This document shows, in pieces, positions 1 to 5,418 of a stretch of 6,371 nt of DNA. Each line of letters starts with the position of its first letter. Position 1 is the first letter of the stretch. A program made the translations under genes and the position numbers. The notes under the pieces were generated by a model. That model saw only the letters and a list, made by a program, of their open reading frames with translations, did no database searches and was not told where the DNA came from. Location: NCBI GenBank assembly GCA_913043885.1, contig CAJWOB010000160.1, positions 1 to 6,371 on the forward strand, written 5' to 3'. The stretch comes from an uncultured Spirochaetaceae bacterium (GTDB lineage Bacteria; Spirochaetota; Spirochaetia; SZUA-6; Bin103).

Positions 1-336
1 AGCTTGCCTGGTAACGATCACTATCATGCGATGGATGCGCGCGATCTGAAAGTATTCCGGGAGAGAGTGGCTCAAACCCAAATTGCTTTGGGTGATGAGG
101 ATAAGCGTGCGCTTGAAGATGAGGAGTCTGCTCGACAGAACGCGAGAAGGAGTCTTGTTGCGGCAGTCGACATTGTGAGTGGAACGACTTTGACCAGTAA
201 TATGTTGACTTGGAAACGACCTGCACACGGGATTAGCCCGGCTAAAATTGATAACGTGGTTGGACGGAAGGCGATCATTGATATCGCTAGTGATGAAATC
301 ATCTACCCCTCACATCTCGAAAATTATTCAGAATGA
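1..336 (+). CDS. neuB: NeuB/SpsE-type nonulosonate synthase, C-terminal part (5' truncated)
   Basis: Enzymes of this family condense phosphoenolpyruvate with an N-acyl hexosamine to make sialic acid or a relative (legionaminate, pseudaminate) in the cytoplasm. Only the last 111 codons are present; the frame is open to base 1, so the TIM-barrel catalytic domain is mostly missing. The first residues, LPGNDH, match the conserved PGPDH-like segment at the end of the barrel. From about residue 48 (RRSLVAAVDI) to the end is a SAF (antifreeze-like) domain, with the typical KRPAHGISP and VGRKA motifs and a closing Glu-rich segment. The stop overlaps the next start in ATGA (333-336), so the two genes are probably translationally coupled. 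Base composition is much more AT-rich than after 870. The exact sugar cannot be told from this part. Confidence 0.85.
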   Translation, partial: SLPGNDHYHAMDARDLKVFRERVAQTQIALGDEDKRALEDEESARQNARRSLVAAVDIVSGTTLTSNMLTWKRPAHGISPAKIDNVVGRKAIIDIASDEIIYPSHLENYSE

Positions 337-872
337 GGGTGGTCGGCATAGTTGCAATGCGGATGGGGTCTCATCGCCTCCCTGGGAAAAGTTTACTTGA
401 TATTGCAGGCCAACCTCTGCTCGCTCACTTGCTGGATCGGCTAAAAGCATGCTCAAGCCTTGACGAGGTGATTGTCGCTACAACGAGTTTAGATGAGGAC
501 AAGCCGATCACTGACTATGCAAGATCATTTGGGGTGGGATTATTTCAAGGTTCTTCAAACGACGTCCTTCAACGAATTACGCAAGCGGCAAATAAGTACA
601 AGGCGGACATCTGTGTCGTAGTCTATGGTGATGGGCCGCTTATCGACCCCGAAATTATAGATTTTGCTGTCAGCTCTTTTCGGGCCAATCCAAAACTGGA
701 CTTCCTAGGCAATGACCTAAAAAGTACTTTCCCATCCGGTATGGAAGTAGAGGTAATGCGATTTGAAGCGCTGTTGAGGAGTCATGAGTTATGCGTTGAT
801 CCATCGACTCGTGAACACGGAACTCTTTTCCTTAGGCAGCACCCTGAACTTTTTCGAGTAGAAAATTTCGAG
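333..872 (+). CDS. SpsF-type cytidylyltransferase (3' truncated at breakpoint)
   Basis: This is a nucleotide-sugar-forming transferase of the SpsF/NeuA type, expected to activate the product of the upstream synthase with CMP. The ATG at 333 overlaps the neuB stop. The N-terminal nucleotide-binding loop RMGSHRLPGK (residues 10-19) is clear, as are ATTSLDEDKPI (49-59), YGDGPLIDPEI with probable metal-binding Asp100 (98-108), TFPSGMEVEV (132-141), and DPSTREH to HPELFRVENFE (156-180). Family members usually run to about 230-250 residues. Homology and AT-rich composition both stop near residue 180 (base 870). The frame happens to stay open to 1943, but residues after about 180 are Arg- and Ala-rich and antisense to real minus-strand genes, so they are not protein. 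The gene is therefore cut, most likely by a chimeric join. Confidence 0.85.
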
Positions 873-880
873 GCGGAGGG
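866..880. other. Breakpoint between AT-rich segment A and GC-rich segment B
   Basis: Composition changes abruptly within a few bases: the text is AT-rich up to the AAAATTTCG ending at 870 and strongly GC-rich afterwards. Two genes facing each other lose their 3' ends at the same point, the plus-strand cytidylyltransferase and a minus-strand hypothetical gene starting at 998. No transposon end, direct repeat or tRNA is seen. An assembly or library chimera is the simplest reading; a real rearrangement or island edge is the alternative. Confidence 0.75.
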
Positions 881-998
881 GTCCCAGCGCCGCCGGATCC
901 AGGGAGCCCCCGTCTTCGAGCTCTTCGAGGAAGGCGTCGGCCATGCGCAGGCGCTCGCCGAGCTCCCGCAACTGGTCGCGGTCGACCAGAACGAACAT
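870..998 (-). CDS. Hypothetical protein, N-terminal 43 residues only (3' truncated)
   Basis: I do not recognise this gene. The ATG at 998 opens 43 codons before the breakpoint near 870. The text is charged and helix-prone (VDRDQLRELGERLRMADAF followed by LEELEDGG), and nearly all codons end in G or C, like the real genes beside it. The start is supported by a TACACT -10-like hexamer six bases upstream; there is no Shine-Dalgarno. After 870 the frame runs into segment A and is not homologous. The frame is also open backwards to the TAG stop of the discoidin-domain gene at 1050, with 17 sense codons between, but no ATG, GTG or TTG lies there. It could be a short regulatory or coiled-coil protein; nothing more can be said. 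Confidence 0.55.
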
Positions 999-1004
999 GC
1001 ACAG

Positions 1005-1010
1005 AGTGTA
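1005..1010 (-). promoter_or_regulatory. -10-like TACACT placed for a leaderless mRNA
   Basis: On the minus strand TACACT is followed by six bases and then the ATG at 998, so transcription would begin at or beside the A of the start codon. No Shine-Dalgarno is present and no convincing -35 hexamer lies 16-18 bases further up. The same hexamer at the same distance precedes the genes starting at 3201 and 5412. Confidence 0.5.
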
Positions 1011-1018
1011 GTGGACAG

Positions 1019-1033
1019 GGCCGCCGAGCGGCC
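1019..1033 (-). terminator. Small GC hairpin after the discoidin-domain gene (weak terminator candidate)
   Basis: A perfect 6-bp stem with a 3-base loop (GGCCGC, TCG, GCGGCC on the minus strand) lies 17 bases after the stop of the upstream gene and 21 bases before the next start. It has no T-run on either strand, so it is not a standard intrinsic terminator. It may only slow polymerase, or be chance in GC-rich DNA. Confidence 0.2.
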
Positions 1034-1049
1034 GGTTATCAAGGCGGCG

Positions 1050-1907
1050 CTAGCGCGCGGCGAGCGGCGTGCCGTACGCCGCAATCTCGACGGCACCGGT
1101 GTTGCCGCCGTTGCTGTCGACCACCTCAAAGCGCAGCCTGCTCGCCACGAGGTCGACATCGAAGGAGTACGCACGGCTGGCGTCCTCGAGCGAGAATGGC
1201 CCCAGCATCTGTTCGCCGTTGACCAGCACCCTGAGGCTGAAGATCTGGGCGGTGTCGTTACTCATGGTCCGCGTCCAGAACTCGATCCTTTCGATCTGCG
1301 CCCGCTCGGCAAGAACGAACTCCACGAATGCGTCGTCGCCATCTCCTGCGCTGGACCACGCAGTGCGGCCGTTGCCATCCAGGGCCCGTTCGATTCCCCA
1401 CGTTCCGCTGTTTGGCTGGTCTGCGTAGTTGCTGCTGACCGCGAGGATCGACGCCCCCGCCGCCGTCAGAAGGTTGGTGCCACCCTCTGCCGCTTGACCA
1501 GGCGCCTGGGCCGCGGCGGGCTTGGCGGTCCGGAAGGTGGCCACGTCGCTGACGTAGAACGTGCCGTCCTCGGCACTTCCCTGCACACGGTAGTAGTAGA
1601 GCGTGTCGGGCTGCAGACCCACCATCACCGGATTGTGCTCGATGATGGCACCGCCGCTCATGTCCTGATCGATCGACGCGCTGCCGAACGCCGGAGTCTC
1701 GCCGTACACCACCGTGCAGGCCAGCGGTATGGTACCGATGAAGTGCAGCCGAGCCGACTCATCGGTCACATCCAAAATCGTGGCGGCCGTCGCGGTCACG
1801 TTTTCCAGTGGCTGCACCGCCACCGCGCGCTCCTGCAGCACCGCCGCCGACTCGCTGGCGCCGCCTGCCAGAGCCGACTGCGCCGTCAGCGCGGCAAGCG
1901 CCACCAC
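1050..1907 (-). CDS. Exported fibronectin III-like plus discoidin (F5/8 type C) domain protein; 5' end frameshifted
   Basis: This is a predicted envelope or secreted protein of 285 residues read from the GTG at 1907. Residues 1-15 (MVALAALTAQSALAG) are the hydrophobic core and cleavage region of a signal peptide, but the basic N-terminal part is missing from this frame; it is found in another frame at 1908-1951. Residues about 35-128 form a fibronectin type III-like domain of the kind found at the start of purple acid phosphatases, with the LQPDTLYYYRVQG motif at 98-110. After an Ala/Pro/Gly linker, residues about 145-280 look like an F5/8 type C beta-sandwich (ALDGNGRTAWSS, FVEFVLAERAQIERIEFWT, GAVEIAAYG), usually a carbohydrate- or surface-binding module. 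No catalytic domain is present, so a binding or adhesion role is inferred. It follows the sigma-factor gene directly, suggesting an operon. Confidence 0.75.
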   Translation of the reverse strand: MVALAALTAQSALAGGASESAAVLQERAVAVQPLENVTATAATILDVTDESARLHFIGTIPLACTVVYGETPAFGSASIDQDMSGGAIIEHNPVMVGLQPDTLYYYRVQGSAEDGTFYVSDVATFRTAKPAAAQAPGQAAEGGTNLLTAAGASILAVSSNYADQPNSGTWGIERALDGNGRTAWSSAGDGDDAFVEFVLAERAQIERIEFWTRTMSNDTAQIFSLRVLVNGEQMLGPFSLEDASRAYSFDVDLVASRLRFEVVDSNGGNTGAVEIAAYGTPLAAR

Positions 1908-1951
1908 CAGGGCAAGGGCTCAGACCCGAGGTACCGGCGGTGACGAGCCAC
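1908..1951 (-). other. Out-of-frame signal-peptide start of the discoidin-domain gene (probable 1-base deletion)
   Basis: A GTG at 1951 directly abuts the TGA of the sigma-factor gene (1954-1952). It reads M-A-R-H-R-R-Y-L-G-S, a typical positively charged signal-peptide n-region, then goes out of frame. Adding one base near 1921-1922 joins it to A-L-A-L-V-V-A-L-A-A-L-T-A-Q-S-A-L-A and completes a normal signal peptide with no stop. A GGAGGGA (1970 to 1964) lies 12 bases before the GTG, a rather long but possible ribosome-site spacing. A sequencing error is most likely; a true frameshift mutation is possible. Confidence 0.6.
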
Positions 1952-2845
1952 TCAGTCGAGGTATCCCTCCAGGGTCCGCAAGCGGAGCGAGACCTGCAGT
2001 CGCTGCAACGCTCGCTTCTCGATCTGCCGGATCCGCTCCTTGGTTAATTGATAGCGGCGCCCGAGCTCGGTGAGGGTAAGAGCGCGGCGGCCGTTGAGAC
2101 CATACCGGGACTGCAGGATGTCGGATTCGCGTGCCGGGAGCGTTTCCAGTAGCGCGTTGATGTCGTCCGCCATCGCCCGCGCCAACGCCGCGTCCTCCGG
2201 CGACGTGCTGCGAACGTCGCTCACCGAGTCGCCAAGCTCCACTGAATCACCGTCCGCAAACACCGGGGCCTCGAAGGAAAGCGTCTCTCGTGACACCTGT
2301 AGCAGGTCTGCCACTCGCTGTGCCGGGAGATCTAGGAACGCGGCGATGTCGTCCACCGTCGGATTCTTGCCCGAGGCAGCGCGCAGCTCGTTGTGGGCCC
2401 AGCCGATCCGTTCCAGCACACTCGCGACGTGCGCCGGCAGCCGGATGGTACGCGACGTCGACTCGAGGGCCTTGAGGATCGACTGTTTGATCCACCACAC
2501 CGCATACGTGGTGAAGTGGTAACCGCGCTCGGGATCGAACTTCTCCACCGCTTTGATCAGGCCGATGTTGCCCTCGCTGATCAGATCGACGAGCGGGATG
2601 CCCCGATGCTGGTACTGACGGGCGACATTGACCACGAAGCGGAGGTTGGAGTTGACCAATGTCTCCTTGGCCGAATCCGATCCCTTCTGGACCTCGCGCG
2701 CGTAGTGCACTTCCTCTTCGCGGGTGAGTAGCGGGTGTCGCTTGACGTCGCGCAGGTACCGCGCGAGTGCGCCGTCGTCACCGCCGTAACCGGCTCCGTT
2801 GCGTCCTTCCAAGACAAATCTACCGTGGCACGCCGAGGTGAACAT
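1952..2845 (-). CDS. RNA polymerase sigma-70 family factor, primary-like (group 2), no region 1.1
   Basis: This sigma factor directs RNA polymerase to promoters. It is 297 residues from the ATG at 2845. Region 1.2 is at about 27-58 (ARYLRDVKRHPLLTREEE). Region 2 is at about 62-137, with the core-binding DLISEGNIGLIKAVEKFD (87-104) and the -10-recognition helix YAVWWIKQSI (114-123). Region 3 follows RTIRLPAHV. Region 4 is at the C-terminus, with a helix-turn-helix ending TKERIRQIEKRALQRL. The large acidic region 1.1 of housekeeping RpoD is absent, so an RpoS/SigB-like alternative factor is inferred. The first 25 residues look non-conserved. A TTG at 2812 with TAGATT four bases upstream is a possible leaderless start giving 286 residues; no Shine-Dalgarno precedes the ATG. 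It lies 43 bases after the zinc-ribbon gene and abuts the discoidin-domain gene. Confidence 0.9.
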   Translation of the reverse strand: MFTSACHGRFVLEGRNGAGYGGDDGALARYLRDVKRHPLLTREEEVHYAREVQKGSDSAKETLVNSNLRFVVNVARQYQHRGIPLVDLISEGNIGLIKAVEKFDPERGYHFTTYAVWWIKQSILKALESTSRTIRLPAHVASVLERIGWAHNELRAASGKNPTVDDIAAFLDLPAQRVADLLQVSRETLSFEAPVFADGDSVELGDSVSDVRSTSPEDAALARAMADDINALLETLPARESDILQSRYGLNGRRALTLTELGRRYQLTKERIRQIEKRALQRLQVSLRLRTLEGYLD

Positions 2846-2888
2846 CGGTTGAACAGCTTGTTAAGAAACCGCAACGTCGCCGGTGGTG

Positions 2889-3179
2889 TCAGCTATCGAA
2901 CAGGCTGTCGAACGCCGCCTTGCCGGTGGCAGCCGATCCGCCACCCGATCCCTCCGCACCGTTGGCGGCACGCAGCCGGAAGTAATCGCAGAAGTTGGCG
3001 CGGTCCTTCTCCCGCACCGGCTCACCGATCGTCTCGCGGCAGTCCCACTGCGCGCCCTTCTCGTAGAAGTCGCAGTTGAGACAGATCTTGAGCGGCTTGC
3101 TGCACTGGGGACACTCGCTGTTGCGATAGATGGCGGTGTCCGGGGCAATTCCAGTCCCGCAGAAGTGGCACGACGCCAT
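2889..3179 (-). CDS. Small zinc-ribbon protein of unknown function
   Basis: This protein has 96 residues. It begins MASCHFCGTG and carries four cysteine pairs or singles in order: C4-C7 (CHFC), C23-C26 (CPQC), C33-C36 (CLNC), then C47 (WDC) and C64 (FCDYF). The first two CxxC knuckles suggest one zinc ribbon, and the other four cysteines could hold a second metal. A conserved-looking core EPVREKDRANFCDYF (53-67) is followed by a Gly/Ala-rich linker and a short helical tail KAAFDSLFDS. From memory, proteins of this pattern occur as uncharacterised small genes in spirochaetes and some other groups. Longer in-frame starts, up to 3398, run antisense to trmJ and lack this composition, so the ATG at 3179 is chosen; TATGCT lies six bases upstream. 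Its place upstream of a sigma factor hints at a regulatory role, without proof. Confidence 0.8.
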   Translation of the reverse strand: MASCHFCGTGIAPDTAIYRNSECPQCSKPLKICLNCDFYEKGAQWDCRETIGEPVREKDRANFCDYFRLRAANGAEGSGGGSAATGKAAFDSLFDS

Positions 3180-3185
3180 GCGCCA

Positions 3186-3191
3186 AGCATA
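3186..3191 (-). promoter_or_regulatory. -10-like TATGCT for the zinc-ribbon gene
   Basis: On the minus strand TATGCT is followed by six bases and then the ATG at 3179, which fits transcription starting at the start codon. It shares the central TA (3190-3191) with the plus-strand element, so polymerase could use only one direction at a time. No strong -35 is seen. Confidence 0.5.
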
Positions 3192-3195
3192 CACT
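3190..3195 (+). promoter_or_regulatory. -10-like TACACT for trmJ
   Basis: TACACT is followed by five bases and then the ATG at 3201. There is no Shine-Dalgarno between, so a leaderless mRNA is expected. GTGGCA at 3165-3170 is a poor -35 candidate (4 of 6 to TTGACA, spacing 19). Confidence 0.5.
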
Positions 3196-3200
3196 CGCGC

Positions 3201-4064
3201 ATGGCGGCGGGCCACGAACCCGACATCCGGCTGGTCCTGGTACGCCCCTCGGACAGCCGCAACGTCGGCGCCGCCTGTCGCGCCGCCAAGACCATGGGCA
3301 TCGCACAGCTGGTGCTGGTCGCCGGCGACCGCATCGAGCCGGCGGAGGCCCGGATCACCGCGGTGCATGCCGGCGACCTGGTCGATGGGGCCATCCACTG
3401 CGAGTCGGTCGCCGAGGCCATCGACGGCTGCTCGCTGGCGGCGGCGATTACCCGCCGCAGCGGCAAGCGGCGCAAGTACCGCGTCTGGACGCCGGAAGAA
3501 TTAGGCAGGCACGCCGCTGGCGGCGGTGATGGCGCCGACGGTGCCGGACGCACGACCCTAGCGGTTGTGTTCGGTAACGAGAAGGATGGGCTCACCGACG
3601 AGGAGGTGGCACCGTGCCACGTTGCTGTCTCCATTCCCTCATCGCCAGAGTTCCCCTCGCTCAACCTGTCCCACGCCGTGCAGATCGTCGCCTACGAGCT
3701 GTACAAGCAGAGAGTGGCGCCACGACGTGGCCCGGCAAACGACCTCGAGGAGCGCCAGCGCCATCCCCGCCGCGGCACGCCGAGGAGAACGCAAGCTCGA
3801 CGCTCGCGCGTGCGGCAGAAGGCGGTGGCGGCGACGCGCCTGGGTGAGCTGGTGGAGCCGTTTACATCGGCCCTGGCCCGCGCCGGGTTCTTCAGCTCGA
3901 GCGGTGCCGACAGCGTCCGAAGATTCCTGGTCGACATTCTGGCTCGGGCTGACATAGTCGACCGCGAGGCGCAGCGCCTCGGGCGCATCCTCGGCAACGT
4001 CGGTGGCCTTATCGGCGACCGCAGCGTACCGCCCGCGGAGGCGGACGACAGCCGATCTGCCTAA
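3201..4064 (+). CDS. trmJ: TrmJ/TrmH-family SPOUT RNA 2'-O-methyltransferase
   Basis: This enzyme is predicted to methylate a ribose 2'-OH of tRNA (TrmJ: position 32 of the anticodon loop) using S-adenosylmethionine. It has 287 residues. The three SPOUT motifs are clear: motif 1 SRNVGAACRAAKTMGI with Asn21 (19-34), motif 2 VVFGNEKDGLTDEE (122-135), and motif 3 FPSLNLSHAVQIVAYEL (151-167), which form the trefoil-knot cofactor pocket. Residues about 170-215 are an unusually Arg-rich linker. The C-terminal helical part, from LGELVEPFTSALARAGFF to the RADIVDREAQRLGRI region, matches the TrmJ C-terminal extension. The ATG at 3201 gives the normal start just before motif 1, and the upstream open frame is antisense to the zinc-ribbon gene. 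Its stop overlaps the convergent thioesterase stop. TrmJ rather than TrmL or TrmH is inferred from the C-terminal region. Confidence 0.85.
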   Translation: MAAGHEPDIRLVLVRPSDSRNVGAACRAAKTMGIAQLVLVAGDRIEPAEARITAVHAGDLVDGAIHCESVAEAIDGCSLAAAITRRSGKRRKYRVWTPEELGRHAAGGGDGADGAGRTTLAVVFGNEKDGLTDEEVAPCHVAVSIPSSPEFPSLNLSHAVQIVAYELYKQRVAPRRGPANDLEERQRHPRRGTPRRTQARRSRVRQKAVAATRLGELVEPFTSALARAGFFSSSGADSVRRFLVDILARADIVDREAQRLGRILGNVGGLIGDRSVPPAEADDSRSA

Positions 4065-4501
4065 CCGGCGGCTGGGCCGCTATCGGCCTCCGCCTCCACT
4101 CCACTTGCCAGCTGTTCGAAGCCGGCGTTCACCTCGGGGTCGACCTTGGGCCTGCCGTTGATCAGGCTCGTTACCAAGAACCTGCCGCCGGCCAACACGA
4201 CGCCGTCCGGCTGGCGCAGGATCTGCTGGACGAACGCCCAGCGCAGGATGCTCACCCGCTCCATCCGTGCCGTCACCAGGAAGCGATCGCGACTGCGCAA
4301 CGGTTGGATGTAGTCGATCTCGGCGCGAATCGCCACCAGATCCACGCCCCGATCGTGGAGCGCGGCGAAGTCGAGCCCAACGCTATGACAGAACAGATGA
4401 CGGATGTGCTCGAAGTAGTGGAAGTACTCGGCATTGTTGACGATTCCCTGGAGGTCGCACTCGTAGTCGCGGACCGAAAGCTCGACGCGGAAGTCCTGCA
4501 T
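4061..4501 (-). CDS. YbgC/FadM-type acyl-CoA thioesterase (4HBT hotdog fold)
   Basis: This is predicted to hydrolyse acyl-CoA or a related thioester in the cytoplasm. It has 146 residues, the usual length for single-domain hotdog enzymes. The signature VRDYECDLQGIVNNAEYFHYFEHIRH (residues 10-35) has Asp16 at the position of catalytic Asp18 of E. coli YbgC, from memory. RAEIDYIQPLRSRDRF (59-74) is the following conserved strand region, and the last 15 residues are a low-complexity Ala/Glu tail. The ATG at 4501 is chosen because homology starts at once; longer in-frame starts run into the divergent TfoX-like gene. Upstream, CTAAAC lies five bases before the ATG, but it does not fit TANNNT well. 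The TAG stop overlaps the TAA of trmJ. The substrate is unknown. Confidence 0.85.
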   Translation of the reverse strand: MQDFRVELSVRDYECDLQGIVNNAEYFHYFEHIRHLFCHSVGLDFAALHDRGVDLVAIRAEIDYIQPLRSRDRFLVTARMERVSILRWAFVQQILRQPDGVVLAGGRFLVTSLINGRPKVDPEVNAGFEQLASGVEAEADSGPAAG

Positions 4502-4554
4502 TCGTCGTTTAGCGTGCCGGGGCACATCGAGAGTTGCAACGCAGCCGGCCAGGC

Positions 4555-4558
4555 GGAG
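4555..4558 (+). promoter_or_regulatory. Shine-Dalgarno GGAG
   Basis: GGAG lies nine bases before the ATG at 4568 and fixes that start among three close ATGs (4568, 4577, 4580). It shows that this genome also uses leadered mRNAs with ribosome sites, alongside the leaderless-looking genes. Confidence 0.6.
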
Positions 4559-4567
4559 AATGAGCGG

Positions 4568-4960
4568 ATGAGCAAGATGATGGCCTACGACCCGGAGCTG
4601 GGGGAGTGGCTGGAACAGCGGTTGTCTGAGTGGGGGTACCCGGCCGAATGCAAACACATGTTTGGCCACCAGAGTTGGTTGCTCAACGGCTACATGTTCA
4701 CCGGCGCGAATGAGCTCGGCATCTTCGTTCACCTCGGCGAGGACGCGGTCCAGACCGCCCTCGGCGATAACGCCAGCGCGGGCGATGTGGCTTCGTTCGA
4801 GCCCGGTCCGGGGATGACGATGAAGGACTACTTGGTGGTCACCAAGCAGGTGTGTAGCGACGAAACCACACTGCGGAGGTGGCTAGCGCAGTCCAGCGAC
4901 TACTTGGTGTCACTCCCGCCCAAACAGCCCAAGAAACGGAAGAAGAAGAGCGCCGGCTAG
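4568..4960 (+). CDS. TfoX N-terminal domain family protein
   Basis: This is a 130-residue single-domain protein. The pattern of an N-terminal helix (MAYDPELGEWLEQRL), then KHMFGHQSWLLNGYMFTG, then a central strand with a hydrophobic LGIFVHLG, and finally FEPGPGMTMKDYLVV plus a helix ending SDYLVSLPPKQPKK, is that of the TfoX_N family. That domain is found in the competence regulator TfoX/Sxy but mostly in stand-alone proteins of unknown role. The usual MFGG motif reads MFGH here. The C-terminus is strongly basic (KKRKKKSAG), which could bind nucleic acid. The start at 4568 is set by GGAG nine bases upstream; frames further upstream are antisense to the thioesterase. The stop overlaps the convergent Tag-like gene in CTAG. 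No competence function should be assumed. Confidence 0.75.
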   Translation: MSKMMAYDPELGEWLEQRLSEWGYPAECKHMFGHQSWLLNGYMFTGANELGIFVHLGEDAVQTALGDNASAGDVASFEPGPGMTMKDYLVVTKQVCSDETTLRRWLAQSSDYLVSLPPKQPKKRKKKSAG

Positions 4961-5412
4961 CCGAAGGGCGCGTACTTGCGTTCTACCTTTTCGGACACCT
5001 CGCCGATGTCGTACCCCGTAGCGTACAGCCAGTGCTTGGCGCCTTCGGCGGATATGTAGGCGAACGCATCGGAGAGCCGCTTGCTGGCACCGGCCACCCC
5101 GTGCTCGTTGTAGAGGCCCTCCACGTAGGCGCCGAAGGAGCCTTGTTCGGCGGCGAGCTCGCGCATGGTGCGCGCGTTGGTGACGACCGCCGCCAGCTTG
5201 GCGCGGTACTTGATAACCCGATCGTCGCCGGCAAGGCCGTCGACGTCGTCATCGCCGAGCTCCGCCACCTTGTCGATGTCGAAGTCCAGGAAAGCCTCAC
5301 GCGTCCCCGGCCACTTACCCTCCACCACCTGCCGGTTCAACCCGCCCATGAAGATGATGCGGGCCGCCGCGTCCAGGTACCCGGCGTCTGTGTTCGGTCT
5401 ACTCGGCGCCAT
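4957..5412 (-). CDS. Tag-like (3-methyladenine DNA glycosylase I family) HhH protein
   Basis: This protein has 151 residues. AARIIFMGGLNRQVVEGKWPGTREAF (16-41), followed by FDIDKVAEL and DDDVDGLAGDDRVIKYRAKLAAVVTNAR (53-80), matches the helix-hairpin-helix core of the Tag family, whose members excise 3-methyladenine. E. coli Tag has about 187 residues, catalytic Glu38, Trp46, and zinc ligands Cys4, His17, His175 and Cys179 (from memory). By eye the Glu38 position is Ile here, Trp46 is Arg, and both zinc-ligand pairs are absent, so this is a divergent relative that may not be a glycosylase. The C-terminal part (HGVAGASKRLSDAFAYISAEGAKHWLYATGYDIGEV) is compatible with the family's last helices. 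The ATG at 5412 has TACACT six bases upstream. Its stop overlaps the TfoX-like stop. Confidence 0.65.
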   Translation of the reverse strand: MAPSRPNTDAGYLDAAARIIFMGGLNRQVVEGKWPGTREAFLDFDIDKVAELGDDDVDGLAGDDRVIKYRAKLAAVVTNARTMRELAAEQGSFGAYVEGLYNEHGVAGASKRLSDAFAYISAEGAKHWLYATGYDIGEVSEKVERKYAPFG

Positions 5413-5418
5413 GGCGGC

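Larger units (their letters stand above)
3165..3215. repeat. Inverted repeat spanning both divergent start codons
   Basis: Arms 3165-3183 and 3197-3215 are reverse complements at 17 of 19 positions, with a 13-base spacer. Each arm contains the ATG and first codons of one gene (zinc-ribbon gene to the left, trmJ to the right), so both coding regions begin ATGGCG and share GCCAC a few bases later. The dyad centre is base 3190, where the two -10-like elements meet. It may be a dimeric regulator's operator or a symmetric bidirectional promoter. Confidence 0.6.

Noticed and set aside
1..6. Window starts with AGCTT, as a HindIII-cut end would
   Set aside because: Five bases are weak evidence, and neither breakpoint contains AAGCTT, so a HindIII library ligation does not explain the mosaic.
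893..900. GATC/GGATCC near the left breakpoint as a cloning junction
   Set aside because: The composition and homology break lies about 20-25 bases earlier, and no GATC is present at the right breakpoint.
999..1052. TAG readthrough from the discoidin-domain gene into the next gene
   Set aside because: The 17 intervening codons are open, but a -10-like element and an ATG of its own explain the downstream gene better.
873..1943. C-terminal two-thirds of a 536-residue open frame continuing the cytidylyltransferase
   Set aside because: It is antisense to two genes with clear domains or a promoter, Arg/Ala-rich, and begins at the composition break.
2070..2731. Plus-strand open frames across the sigma-factor gene
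   Set aside because: They are antisense to an unmistakable sigma-70 protein and have no recognisable domains.
2861..2888. Terminator between the zinc-ribbon and sigma-factor genes
   Set aside because: Only a 4-bp ACCG/CGGT stem with a 9-base loop precedes TTCTT; too weak, and the genes look cotranscribed.
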